From positions 90,318-154,317 of the forward strand of contig PYSS01000095.1 in NCBI GenBank assembly GCA_003049465.1: a stretch of 64,000 nucleotides of DNA, given 5' to 3'. Positions 11,077 to 22,567 of the stretch are shown here, piece by piece (position 1 is the stretch's first letter; every line of letters begins with the position of its first letter). Source of the stretch: Magnaporthiopsis rhizophila (lineage: Eukaryota; Ascomycota; Sordariomycetes; Magnaporthales; Magnaporthaceae). The position numbers and the translations under genes were made by a program. Under the pieces are notes generated by a model. The model saw only the letters and a program-made list of their open reading frames with translations. It was not told where the DNA came from and did no database searches.

Positions 11077-12687
11077 GCCTACCAGCGTCTTTTGTGTATT
11101 CGTCATACTCTTTTTTTTTTTTTTTTTTCTTTCTCCACCGTTCAATATATCATAGACAGCACAGCGATTTACTCTTCCTCCCCACAATGTTTCGTACCTA
11201 TCTTTTCTTCTGGCGTCTGCACTGTTGATACAGATGATGGCTTTGGCAGACAGCGTCTCTAGGGGTCGTTTCAACACCATCTCTTACTTCCTTGCCGAGC
11301 ATGGAGGTCCCCTGCATGATCCAGCATACCCTTCCGAATATACTTGGCTCCACCCTCTCATCCTCCAAGGTGAGGTGGCTGCGACTTTGGGGAGAGCCAA
11401 TCCCTTTTTCGATCATATACGGACTTGGGGGCTGCGACAGGGCGCTTTGCCGACGCAAAGCCGTATCGCGCCTTCCTCGCTCCAACTTGGGCGCCGTGGT
11501 ACGTTGGTGTACACTCGGCGAAGACTTATCTTGTCTCCATCGCGCTGGGAAGGGAAAAGTCGTTTCGGTCTCTAGAACACATTCACCGTTAGGGTATGGC
11601 TTATGGGAGGAGAGGGGACAGTGGGAGGGAAAAGGGTGGTCATCTGCACGTGATATGGGGGTCAGCGGCGAGATATGGTACGGAGGAGGGAGTTGATGAT
11701 GACGCTACGGAAGGAAAAATTCTCTTTGGCTTTCTTTTTTTCTTCTTCGGATCGCGCAGCCTGGCATATTTCAGGCGATACTCGATTTGCTGCTGAGTTT
11801 GGACGACGCCAATCTCGACGCGAAGCTTTTTCCAACTGGCTCCCGACTTGCTACCTAGCTAGAGTAGCTAAGCGGTAGCTACGCAAAATGAATAACTCGC
11901 TTTGACTTGGACCAGGTATTCCCAGTGAGCCTTCATAAACGCGCACACATGCGCATGGATGCCAAGAATGGAGGCTCAACTGTACCCCTACCCCTACCCT
12001 AGCGTCCCCTTGGCATATGCAACGCCAAGAAAAAGAAGGGAAGAATTTTCGAGTGCTGATGTTTTTGTCTCGTCCCAGATTGGTCGACCTGGTTGCGAAG
12101 CGTGATACAAAAAAGAAAAGAAAAAAAAAGATGGGGAAAAAAAAGGGCAAGGAGGAAGAAAGATGATAAAAAGATCCCTGCCTCCAAAAAAGAGTTGATA
12201 TTTCTGGAATGATACGCATTACTATAGGGGTTCCTCAAACCCTGCCTGCCGGCTTGGCACAGAAACTCCAAGAAGCGGACCAAACAGAAGCCCGCCTCTC
12301 CAGGGCAGACTGACGACAAAGGCGTGACAAAAAGTTCCGACCACAAGGGATGGGATCGGCAACCATGCGCATAGACTAACTATAAATATCGTCCTCCCGC
12401 GTGGCCGTATCCGTGCAAATGGCATTGCGCTGACATAAAACAAAACGGTAGCCGGTTGTTTCTATCACAAGCTATGACCGAGCTTGGAACGCTCTGGTGG
12501 AGCACGCACCACCCCTTCGTCCGAGGGACAAGTCTTGTTAAAGAGTGGAAGACCCGTCAAGAACAACGAGGAAGAAGGAGGAGAAAAAAGAAGCCAAGAT
12601 AACCCTACACTGCATCAATCTCGTGCGCCACTCCATCCCGTGTTACAGCCCCTGACTGACAAAACCCCATGTCTCCAGCTTACCCCT
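11077..12687. other. Convergent intergenic region, no gene seen
   Basis: About 1.6 kb between the 3' ends of VTS1 (+) and the septin-like gene (-). It contains an 18-base T run at 11111-11128 just after the VTS1 stop and A/G-rich stretches around 12110-12160. Small ORFs show no motif. Confidence 0.6.
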
Positions 12688-15472
12688 TCAATCGCCACAC
12701 AACCTATCGACAAGCCATTCGTAATAATGGGCGTGCCAGTACCGACCCGTGGCCCAGAGCGCTAGGCCGCCGAGCACCCCGATACTCCCCAGGACCTCGA
12801 GCGCAACCCAACCCTTGGCTCGGAGTTCGGCCGCCAGCTCGATCAGGCCCAGCGGGTCCGCGGCGGTCGGGGGCGAGTAACGGCGCCTCATCGTCTTTGA
12901 CGGACCCAGCCACGCCCCAGACGTCGAGGAGGGCACCAGAGAGCTACTGACGCGTTGCGAAGAACGACGAGCACTTTTGCCGCTGTTACTGCTGCTACTT
13001 TTGCTGCCGTTGTTACCACCACCAGCGTTGCCGGTCCTGGCGCTGCGGACAGGCACCAGAGTCCCATCCTGGATACACTCTCCCAACCGCTCCGTCAGCC
13101 AGACAGCGCGCTCGCCCCGCGCGAGGGTTTCGTAGCGTGCCCGCTCGCTGGCCAGGCTTCGCTGGAGGTCTGCCGCCCAACTGGCCAGACGCACCTGGGC
13201 CAGCTGCTCGTCACGCTTGGCCGCGGGGAGGAGAGCCATTGCTGTCTCTGAGCCCGATCCAACCAGGCCGAGAAGTGCCCGCTGCTGACCGTCTCCGTAG
13301 TCTAGTGTGGGCATGCCCCCTGCTGGAGGAGACCCCGGGACACTCTGCGATGGAGACGGCCGCGGGGTGGCGGGCACAGCTGCAGGTGTTGGGGGCCATT
13401 GGTGTAAGGGCCGGTAAAGCGCCTGCGGCTTGGATGCGTGCGAGCCCGAGCGCCACTGTAGGTACTTCCGCGCCGCCGAGTGTCTTAGCCATGAGGCTCC
13501 ATCCGAGCTAAAAACCTGTCGGACCAGCACATCCAGCTCGGATGGTAGCAGAGGTTGGATGTAGTCTGGACTCATAAGTAGGCTCGCGTCCATTACGTCA
13601 TTGTCGGAGCCGGTGGCGCTGGATATCGCATAGGGAAGTTGGGCACCTCCGCCACGGGGCGACGCCGAAAAGTCGAAGGGCCGCACCCCGGCGGCCTGTA
13701 GCTGGCTCAGAATCTTGTCTTTGCTGTGCACGAGCTGGCCCAGAGAGACGGTGTCTGAGCATGCCAACAACGGTATTACGTTTGTCAGGGGCGCGAGCAG
13801 CCTAAGATATTGCAGATCGGCCGATTTTACGTCTGCCGATGGGCCCCGATGGGTGATTAGAGATACATGTAGATTCGACATGTCGCGGAAAAGCAACGGG
13901 ATGTCGGCATGCTTACCACGAGAAATCAGATACAATACAGCATCAACCTGAGCGCCACCCTCGCCCCCCAACAACGCGACTAGGTCCGAGTCGCTGAGGG
14001 AGTTGGAGGACAGGCGCTGTAGATGGGACTCGACATATTGCACCACGGGTATAACGTTCTGTAAAGACTGTAGCATGTGTGACGCGAGTCAGCGTGAAAC
14101 TGGGTACCTAGGTATGTAGGTAGGCGTCTGGTTGGCGGCACTGGGAGGCTGGCATGGATCCGATGCCATAGGACGGGGGTCCGATAACTGACCTGGGGTG
14201 AGCTGGCTCTAAACCCGGGGGTATCAACAAAGCATATGTTACGATCCAGAACACTGTCGCCTAGGCTCTTTCTCCGACTCTGCACGGGGGAAGAATCGTC
14301 GTTCAAGCCGGCCCACCAGTCTGGGTACGCCTTGGTGCTGCCATATATCTCGGTCACCCGGTGGGTGCTGCGGCTAGATGTCTTTGATTGCGAGGATTGA
14401 GACTTGGACTTGGCAGCCCTGGCGGCAGTCGTATCAGCCGGGATCGTAGCAGGAACACATGGGTTGATGGGGTCCACGTGGACTATATGCTCGCATATCT
14501 GCACAATGGCTTTGATCAAGGATGTCTTGCCGATGCCTGCAGAGTATCATGAGAAGCCGATCAGCTCCGTTAACACACACACAGAGAACCGAGGACACCT
14601 TGAAATGGTGGAGGAGAGGCTGGGTGTTGGCGAAGCATACCAGACTCGCCAGCAATCAGGACCTTGAGCCGGCCGATTGCCTTGCCTTCTGGAGAGAAGG
14701 GCCTACGACTGGGCATCTTGATACTAGGCATAACAAGCTGCGGGGCGCCTCCGCCGTCGTCCATACCGGCGACACCGGCAGGGGTCTGCTGCACTCCTGC
14801 GTCGGCGCCATTGTCGGCCAAGTCCTCGGCTTCGCTGGTGTCGGCGATGCTGACGATGTCGGCCTCCGAGAACTCGGACAGCGAGTTGCGACGAGAGGAT
14901 AGGCCGCTGAAGGCCGAGGCGGGACCCGAGAGGCCGGGACCGGAGAACGGCGTCAGGGGCCGCGACGAGGGTAGCGTGGATGGCTTCTGGGAGGTGGCGG
15001 GCGAGGCCAGGGTGCGCGACAGTAAGCCGTGCAGAGGCTCGAGAAGGGGAGGGGTGGCGGAGCGGGAGAATCTGTCCCTGCCGCCGGAGCCGGGACCGGG
15101 GCGGGCAGGTGGCACAGACGTCGCATCGGCGGCCGGGACGGAGCTGGGTGGCAGTGGAGGTTGTAGTGGTGGACCCCCAGCAGCGGCAGCAGCAGCAGCG
15201 GAAGAAGCGTGGAGCGGAGTGTGGGGAGGAGGGCCGTGGGGGTGGTGCGTGTCCTTGGCAGTGGCGTCGGCGCGCTTGCGCAGGTCGTGCCTCGGCCTGG
15301 TGAAGGCGGCGAGGGACTGCTCGAGCGACGCGTTCAGGGCGGCTTCGTCGGCAATGCAGTAGGACATCGACTGCGGGCCCGCGACGGAGTGGAACGAGGA
15401 CATTCCTAACAGCGCGTCGTCGTCGGACGAGGAGCGGGCGGGAGGTCGCCCGAAGCCATCGGTCGGCCGCAT
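12688..15472 (-). CDS. Septin-like P-loop GTPase with C-terminal membrane helix
   Basis: Three exons on the minus strand (15472-14641, 14536-14193, 14067-12688) give 851 residues. Residues 1-265 are disordered and Pro/Ser/Ala-rich. The G domain starts at KVLIAGESGIGKTSLIKAIV (about 270-289). This P-loop is broken by intron 1 and restored exactly by splicing. A switch-II motif, FVDTPGF, follows at about residue 380, as in septins (DTPGFG). The third exon carries LLSRGKH-like and IPLLACSDTVSLGQL elements where septins have the AKAD-type G4; here the lysine is absent. A septin-like K-x-x-I-x-x-x-L helix comes next. Near the end are a short charged helical stretch (QRSLASERARYETLARGER) and a hydrophobic segment at about 812-832 followed by YWHAHYYEWLVDRLCGD, so the protein may be tail-anchored. 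Filamentous fungi have such septin-G-domain proteins outside the core septins. The substrate is assumed to be GTP; the cellular role is unknown. Confidence 0.82.
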
Positions 15473-16514
15473 CTTGTTCTTAGGGGGCGGAACGGAGGTG
15501 ATTGTGTTTTATCGACAGTGAAGAAGGCGATAGGGAGCCCGCGCGGCAAAATCTACATCTCTTTTTCTTTTTCTTTTCTTATGTTTGGCTGCGGCTGCGT
15601 CACGGGAAGGAGGCAAGAAGCAGGCGGGTGTTTGTTGGGGAGAAGAAGGAAGGGACGAGGTGAAGTCGAAGCGACGCCGGCCACTAGCGTGTCATGGAGG
15701 GTCATCCATTCACCGCACGCAGTCAGTCGCTGCTGCCGTGATTTGTGATTCGCAGTGCAACGGCAGCGTGTTATCGGCTGATGTGCGACCGCCCGTGTGA
15801 GGGGTTTGGCAGAGGAGCTTGGGAGCCACGACCCTTGCAAGCTGGGGTCCTTGCTTGAAGGGAACGGGGGTGCTTTGTGGTAGGTGACGCTGGTGCCGCA
15901 CCGCTGAGTGGTCGCGCCCACCTACCCACGTCGGGCGATGGGCCCAGTGCTGCGTCATGCCCAATCCATGCGCCGCTTGCCAATTCGGGCTTGCTGCCAG
16001 GCGCTGGGTTGCGCCTTGGTGGTCAGCTGGTCCGTCCCTTCCCAAGATCTCTTTGTGCTGATCTCGCGGAATTGCCTGGAGCGGTGGGCAGCCAGGATCA
16101 GGAACCTGGAGAAACAGGAAAAAGAGCACAGGGGGTTGTCGTGAACGATGGCGGCTGCACGTCTGGGACCGAATGGCGTTGACAAGAACGAAAGCTTTGG
16201 ACGTCCGAGACCTGGTATTCGGGAATGTATCGAGGCCTTCACATGCCAGCAGCCGCTTCCGAGCAATGGCGGTTAACCCTCCCAGTCTAGACTAGGTAGG
16301 GTAGGAGGGTAGGTTATGTACATTGAGGATGCGCTTTAGCCTCTTTATCAACATATACAAGTCGATCGCTGTTGCAGCCTTGTGCACCAAACAGTGACAA
16401 ACGGCCCAACAGAGCAGAGAAAGCCGTTGTGCGTCACAGAATTCTGCTCGTTCCGTTTTCTCTTCGATCCTCGCCTAAGGAGCCCACCGGTTGGGCGGCC
16501 AACGTTCGCTACGA
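15473..16514. other. Intergenic region: promoter of the septin-like gene and 3' end of the RING gene
   Basis: About 1 kb. Short ORFs on both strands show no motif. The left part is the promoter and leader of the minus-strand septin-like gene; the right part is the 3' flank of the RING gene. Confidence 0.55.
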
Positions 16515-19500
16515 TTATTTCCATCGTGCGCCCTCGCGTTCCGCTTCGAGCCGCCGCATGCGGTCCTCCTCGTCGCCGACCGAGACGGCCTCGCCCCTGC
16601 GTCCCTTGCGCCGGCTCCGCTTGCTGCTCGAGTCGCCGTCGTCGCCCCCGCCGCGGCTGCGCTTGTTGCCGCCACCGCCCGCCAGTCCAGCCAGCTTCTG
16701 CGCCTCCTTCATGAGCCTCTCGCGGTTGCGCTTCTCGCGCTCCTCGGCGTGCACGTCCCGTGCCGTCGTCACTGCGCCTGATGACGACACCTGCGATTCC
16801 CGACGTGAGCCATGGCCGCGGTCACCACTGCCGCCTGTCGCGCTTTTGGAGCCGGCGCCCTTGATCTCGAAGCTGCGCGCCTTCTCACCCGCCGACGGCG
16901 GCGCCTCCACCGCGCTGCTGGGTGCTGACCGGCTCTCGCGGTGACGATGGCGGTCACGCTCCCTGTCCCGGTCCTGGTCGCCGCGCTCACGATCGCCCTT
17001 GCCATCGCGCTCCCGGGCACGGTCACGGTCTTTAGTATCGCGGTCTTTGCCTCGATCCTTGGTCCGGTCCCGTCCCTTGTCCTTGTCATGATCTCGGTCC
17101 CGCCGCGATGACGTCTTGTGCCTGTCTCGGTCTCTATCCCGGTCCCGGTCCCGGTCTCGGTCTCGATCCCGGTCCCTATCTCTGTCACGGTCCCTATCAC
17201 GGTCCCTGTCACGTTCCCGGTCGCGATCCTTGTTGTCGCGTTCCCTTCGCCTATCGGAATCACGCTCTCTGCGGCTGCTGCGGTGCCCCGAACGACGGGA
17301 ATCATCGGGCGATGCCGACCGTGACCGCGAGTCTGGTCTTGACACGGCCAAATCTTCGAATTTTCCGTCACGGGATATCACCGACTTGGGTTCATCATCA
17401 AAACCGTGTGAGATGCTATCCCTATGCCCGTGCCGGTGACTGGAGCGTCCACCGTCAGCCGTGGCGGGCGGTGAGCCAGATCGATGTCGTCTGCTGCTGC
17501 GCTTGTGGCTACCGTCTTTGCGGTCCCGGCTCCGGCTCCGGGTCCTGCTCCGGCTCCTGCTGGATTGTGAGACGGACCGAGCTCCCCTCCTCTCCCGCTC
17601 TCGGTGGTCGTCTCTCTCTTCAGTCGGGTTCGTGACATCACCTTGGTGGTCTCGGTCGCGTAGCTCTCGGTTTCGGTCCCGTTCTCTTGACGATCGGCGG
17701 CTCCTATTATAGCGGTCTTCTTTACCGTCACGGCCACCATCTCGGGGCCGCTGGTCGCCACCGGTGCTCCGTCTTCGGTCGAGCGATCCGCTACGGGACC
17801 TCGGTCTGTCCCCAACGCCAACTGGATTCCCCTGCCCATTCGCCATCTTAGGGCTTTGTGGGCTTTCATCAGGGCCGATGAGCCCACGAGCCTTGAGGTG
17901 GAGGAGACTCGTGTTGGGCAAGCCTTGCCTCATGGCTTTGGGCCCCGAAGGTGCATTCAGTGGCACGTCGGGCGCAGAAGGTCCTGGTCGGTGCGGGAAC
18001 TGAGCGCCGTAGGAATCGCTCAAAGCGGGAACAGGCCGCAGAACACCGTCCGGCGCTTTGTTAGCGCCCGCGGCTGATCCGTCGGCTGCGCCAGTGGCAT
18101 CCGAGACACCGTTACCAGCCGTGCTAGAGCCCGCCCCACCCGCACCACTGCTTTGACCCTCCCCAGTGTCGGATTTGCCTGGCTGCTCAGCCTCTTGCTT
18201 GGCTCCCTCGTCCGGAGCGGCGCTACCGTCACCTTCGGGCTTTTGGCTTGCGGGGCGTATACTGCGACCAAACTCGTCGACTCCCGAGCCCGCCAGTTCC
18301 TTGGCCGCAGAGTCGCGTCTCTGACCCGCGGGATACCCGCCGTTCTGGTCTTGCTGACCCATACCCGCGCCCATGCTCATGCCCTGCCCGTAGCCCTGTC
18401 CCGAGAAGTGCTGCTGCATGTTGTAGCCACCATTCTGGTGGTTCTGGAAGCCGTCGTTCGCGGGGCCATTGCCGAAGCCATTGCCGCCGTAGCCGAAGTT
18501 CCCGCCACCCCGGCCGTACCCGTATCCGGGGTTGTTGCCGTTGTTGAAGTATCCTCGACCTCGGCCGCCTCTGCCACCACCACGGTAGAAGTTGTTCTGG
18601 CGGTAATTAGTGTATTGGTTCTGGTGGCCATAGTTGCCCTGATTGTAGGCAGAGTTGAAGCCGGCCGAGTTCAAGTTGTTTCCATAATCACCATTGCCCA
18701 TGCCAGAAGCATTCGGATGACTGAAATTATCTTGGCCGCCGCCATTCCACGACTGCTGCTGCTGTTGCCAGTTATCATTGGATCCAGAGCCGACGCCCAT
18801 GCCGCTGCCACCGTTGAACCCGCCCATGCCCATGCCGTGCATCCCCATGCCTTGCGGCCCGAAGTTACCGTTCATGTACATCATGGGGTCCATGTTGGGC
18901 ATGCCTAGATGGATGCCAGGGGTATTGTCAGCATACGAGAGCCTCGGGGTGTTGCCCAGGACGCCATATTGCCGGTGTGTTGTCCGTGTTGCGCGCGGGG
19001 GATAAGAGGAGGATGATAGTGGTGGGGTCGGTGTCGAGGGAATCTGACCCATCATTGAGAAGCCGCCAAATCCAGATGGCATCATGCCGTTCTGCATCGC
19101 CATCATCATTTGCATCTGATTCATATCGGCGCCGCCAAAGTTCATGTTTGGGAACCCTCCATTCCCGAGCCCGAAGCTAGGATTGAGATTACTCGACATT
19201 TGTGTAGTCCCCTCTCCGTCCTCAGCGCTCTGGTTTGATGGCTGTGCGTCTTCTCCCTTGGTGTTTTCTTTTGATGCCTCTTCGTCGCCTTTCTGGGGTT
19301 CGGCTGTCTGTGCGTCCTGGCCGGCCGCTGGCCTTGCCTCGGGATCCGCGTCCTGCGCCTCGGTGTTAGTCCTAGTAGCCACGTATCGAGTGATAGCCAG
19401 GTGTGTGCTCAGCGGAACGTGGGCTTACATTACGCTCTGGGGCAGTAACACTACCCCTCGCATCTGCCCGAGGCTCCTCTTTCACAGAAGGAGCCCCGGC

Positions 19501-20100
19501 TTGAGGGGTCACAGTTTCGGAATTCGACGATTGCGCCGTTCCATCACCGTTCACTGCACCAGCTGCCGGGGCGGGGGCAGGTCTCTGAGAGGCCGGCTTC
19601 GTGTCGACGGGGGTTGGCGGCGCAGAGTCCTGGGTGTCCTTGGACCTGGGCGCCTCGCGCTTCTTCTCCTCGGTACGGACGAAGAGCTTGATGGTGGTCC
19701 TAAGCGCCTTGTTCGGTTTGCAATCGTCCGCTGACAATGGCGAATGCTCGCAGACAGGGCAGGACGTGGGCAGAGTGGATTGGCCTGCAGATTGTTAGCA
19801 GGTGATGCAATGCTCCGAGACCGGCCCGTTCAGACCGCCGCAAGCTCGGGGGTTCCATACAGCTCTCGCATATGGCCTGGTCGCAACAGGGCAGCTTAAA
19901 GGCATTGATAGCAAGCTTGCTGCAGATGGCGCATCGAAGCTTGATGGGTATCTCTTCCTGGCTCAGGGAGCTGATGGAGGGCCGAAACGAAAGTCAGTCA
20001 GCAGACGGCGACGCGATGAGAGGCACGTGCCCAAGACATAGGCGGGCACCAACCTGACGAGGTCCGCCTGCGCCGGCGTAAGAAATAAAGAGGCCGCCAT
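16515..20100 (-). CDS. C4C4 RING-finger protein with glycine/asparagine-rich middle and RD/RS-rich tail
   Basis: Four exons on the minus strand (20100-20054, 19970-19861, 19784-19429, about 19352-16515) give about 1116 residues. The RING is at residues 29-64: C29-x2-C32, C44C45, C50-x2-C53, C61-x2-C64, with no histidine. This is the C4C4 form seen in RBBP6/Mpe1. It is followed by the typical KPNKALRTTIKLFVRTEEKKRE extension. The middle is rich in Gly, Asn, Met and Tyr (RGGGRGGRGRGYF, GYGYGRGGGNFGYGG). The C-terminal third is RS/RD-rich with a long (DR)n run and ends in a basic helical region. The intron before the C53 codon has a textbook GCTAAC branch site. The first donor is GTTGGT. The last acceptor is chosen for frame and could lie a few codons upstream. 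Likely a nuclear E3 ligase linked to mRNA processing; that role is inferred from the RING type and tail. No DWNN domain or zinc knuckle is present. Confidence 0.82.
17120..17235 (+). repeat. Imperfect hexanucleotide repeat coding for (Asp-Arg)n
   Basis: Tandem units close to cggtcc/cggtct/cgatcc run through the exon of the RING gene. On the coding strand they read as alternating GAC/GAT and CGG/CGA codons for about 15 Asp-Arg pairs. A tract of this type can change length by slippage without shifting the frame. Confidence 0.85.
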
Positions 20101-21238
20101 GGCAGGTTGCGGCGCAGTCAATGCAGTATCGTTGGCATGAGTATCCCCGGAGTCGGCAAGACGAAGGCGGCGACGCGACAGAGCAAGGTGGGAGGTGGGA
20201 GGGTTTGCGCCGCAGCGTGCAGTCACCGAGGTCGGCGCGGCCCCCAGTAGCTTTTGTGCTAGCGCCGCTCGTCAAGTTGGAGAAGCGGACAGTGCACAAG
20301 ATGGCCGGAAGACGAATGCACCCTTGAAGCAGCAGGCACTTTGCCGAAAGAACTCGAGAGGCCGCCGCGATGCGCGTTTTGATGGCGGAGAAAAAAAATC
20401 GGGCAGCTCGCTTGATCGACTCGAGAGGGTCTCGCCCAGCAGGTCCCGCGTTTTCCACCAGGGAGCCGGGCCCCGCAATTCTTGATGTCACGTGCGGGCA
20501 GTGTGCCAGTCCAAGCCTGTGACACTGCAGAGGCAGGTGCCTGATAATGCCAGCGATTGCGGGTGCGTCATGCATTACATTCTTCTTTGTATAACTTTCT
20601 CCAGTAAGAGCCTGCAACTCGTATAAACATAGCATTCAGGAGACAGGAAAGGTTATCAGAAACAGGAAACAGGAAACAGGAAATGGTATTGGAAAAGGAA
20701 AGGATATTGCAAACAGGAAAGGGTGCTGGAAACGGGAAGGGGGCCTGCAGGAAAAGTTTGGGCCTTGAGGGGTTCCAGTTAGCATTGTAGGAGCTACAGA
20801 TATTTTCTTGATCGCCATGACTGCGCTTCCCCGTCGTTATTATCTTCAAGTTCGTATTCGTAGATAGATAAAAAGAAATGTAGACGACTCGTCATTTCTC
20901 AAGTCTCTATTCCCAAAACTGGCTCTGGTCCTGGTGGAAAAATGACCAAGTACAAACAGAAAGGAGAAAAGAAATCAAAGCAATCAATACGCTCCGTTAA
21001 GCCCGAAAGACGTGCCCCTTATGACCGGCTTAATAAATGCAAGAAGAAAAAAAGAGAGAGAGAGAAAAAAAAAATTGAAACCCGCAGATCGTTCTGTGCC
21101 CCAACAGCTCTCACAGAGCCTTGACAATGTGGGGGTCTGCCACATGGCCAACACAAAGCCGACCAGCTCCAACCCTCCCCGTCAACCAATAATTCCACCC
21201 GCTTGTCAAAACACAAATCAGCCACCCCTGGAACACGA
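20101..21238. other. Intergenic region: RING-gene promoter and Rab5 3' flank
   Basis: About 1.1 kb with no recognised gene. It includes a short GGAAACA tandem array near 20659-20684 and A-rich stretches near 21040-21075, which lie just beyond the stop codon of the minus-strand Rab gene. Confidence 0.6.
20659..20684 (+). repeat. Short GGAAACA tandem array
   Basis: Three to four units of gaaacag occur in direct succession. More degenerate copies (aaacaggaaa, ggaaacggga) are scattered over the next 80 bases, so the array was probably longer and has decayed. Confidence 0.8.
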
Positions 21239-22094
21239 TCAGCAAGCACAGCCGTCCTTGGGCACCTGGTCCTGTGGGCTGCCTAGGCTGACGCGTTGCT
21301 CGTCACCACCACGACTAGCCGTCGCGCCTCCCGCGCCGGGACCGCGAGCGCTCTTGAGCGACGTCTCGGGGATGGCGTTGGCGATGGCCGTGAACACCTC
21401 GGTAACATTGACGCCCGTCTTGGCACTCGTCTCGAAGAACAGCAAGCTCTCCTCCTCGGCGTACGACTTAGCCTCTTCGGTCGAGATCTTGCGGGCGTCG
21501 CCGCCGGTGGCGTCATCCGCACCATCGTCCGCATCCGCGCCGCCGTCGCCGCCGTCGGTGGTCAGGTCCAGCTTGTTGCCGACGAGGGCGATGACGATTC
21601 CCGGCGATGCCTGCCGCTGCAGCTCGGCGACCCAATGCTTCGCCTTGATGAGTGATGTCGGCTTGGTGAGATCGTAGACGACGAGCGCTGCCTGCGCGTT
21701 TCGGTAGTACATGGGCGCCAGCGAGGCAAAGCGCTCCTGTCCGGCGGTATCCCATATCTCAAACTTGATAGTCCGGGTTGGCAGGTTGCATTTTTGGGTC
21801 AGGAAAGCAGCTACAAGAGATGCATCTGTCAGCGCCGAGAAAAATAGTGAGAAACGGGGCAGTCTTTTTCTTCCCACCCCCTTACCTCCTATGGTCGGCT
21901 CTTTATTCTCTTGGAAATCGTTGTTGACGAATCTCAAAACGAGGGACGACTACAGCGGCGGAACGTGTTAGAGGCTGCGTTGAAGGAGACGGGGAGGCGG
22001 CGCTCGAGGGCGAATAACTTGCCTTTCCAACAGCCGCTTCGCCAAGGAGCACCAGCTTCACGCTGCTGCTGGGCTTTGCGGCTCCGTCGGCCAT
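21239..22094 (-). CDS. VPS21: Rab5-family small GTPase (VPS21/Ypt5 type)
   Basis: Three exons on the minus strand (22094-22023, 21949-21886, 21810-21239) give 235 residues. All G motifs are present: GEAAVGKSS (18-26), the PTIGGAAF switch I, WDTAGQERF, GNKLD and ETSAKT. The effector-region sequence PTIGGAAF and the FETSAKTGVNV stretch are of Rab5 type, which drives early-endosome fusion and sorting. The protein ends in -CAC, a double-geranylgeranylation signal. Between GNKLD and the KISTEEAKSYAEEE helix is an Asp/Gly/Ala-rich insert of about 23 residues, longer than in yeast Vps21. Intron 1 starts with GC instead of GT (AAG|GCAAGT) right after K24 of the P-loop; no GT donor restores GKSS. Intron 2 splits the second Gly of PTIGG. 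Filamentous fungi can have two Rab5 paralogues, and I cannot tell which this is. Confidence 0.93.
22023..22024 (-). other. Non-canonical GC-AG splice donor in the Rab5 gene
   Basis: The exon ends AAG after GEAAVGK, and the intron begins GCAAGT. The next exon starts TCGTCC, giving GKSS. No GT within the intron gives the P-loop in frame, so the GC donor is required. GC-AG introns are a small but known class and usually keep the AG|GCAAGT context seen here. Confidence 0.85.
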
Positions 22095-22567
22095 TGCGAT
22101 AAAAGGTGGCGCCTACGCGGAAATATCGCGGGAAGCAGGAGCCAGGAGGTTGAGTTCGGACACGGTGGTTTGCGGGTTGGACGCGGGTTTTCGCTGTCTT
22201 CAAATACCTCTCGATTGCTCGGTGCCTTGGCTGTGGTGACGTGATGGAGAAGACCGCAACAGCGGGCGGGCTGCCCAAATGCTGCAACCTCCGACATGGA
22301 AGGACGCTATGACCAATCCGGTTGACGCCTGGCTCGTGCTCTGCCGCGTAGGCCAACCCCGCCGGTCAGCCGCCAGCGAAGTGGGTCGCCGCCACTCCGC
22401 CAGCTAAATCATGCATTGGAAATAGGGAGTGGTGGGCTTTTGATGGCAGAAAAAAAAAGTTCCTTGACCGCCGACGCCGCCCCAGCGCGCTCCCTCATGC
22501 GCATTCTTTTTTTGCGCAAGCTCCATGCAACCCGCAGCACCGTATCCAAGCAAAGCAACACCTCAAA
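22095..22567. promoter_or_regulatory. Divergent promoter region between Rab5 and KRI1
   Basis: 473 bases separate two start codons on opposite strands, so both promoters must lie here. No clear TATA element is seen, which fits housekeeping expression. Confidence 0.6.
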
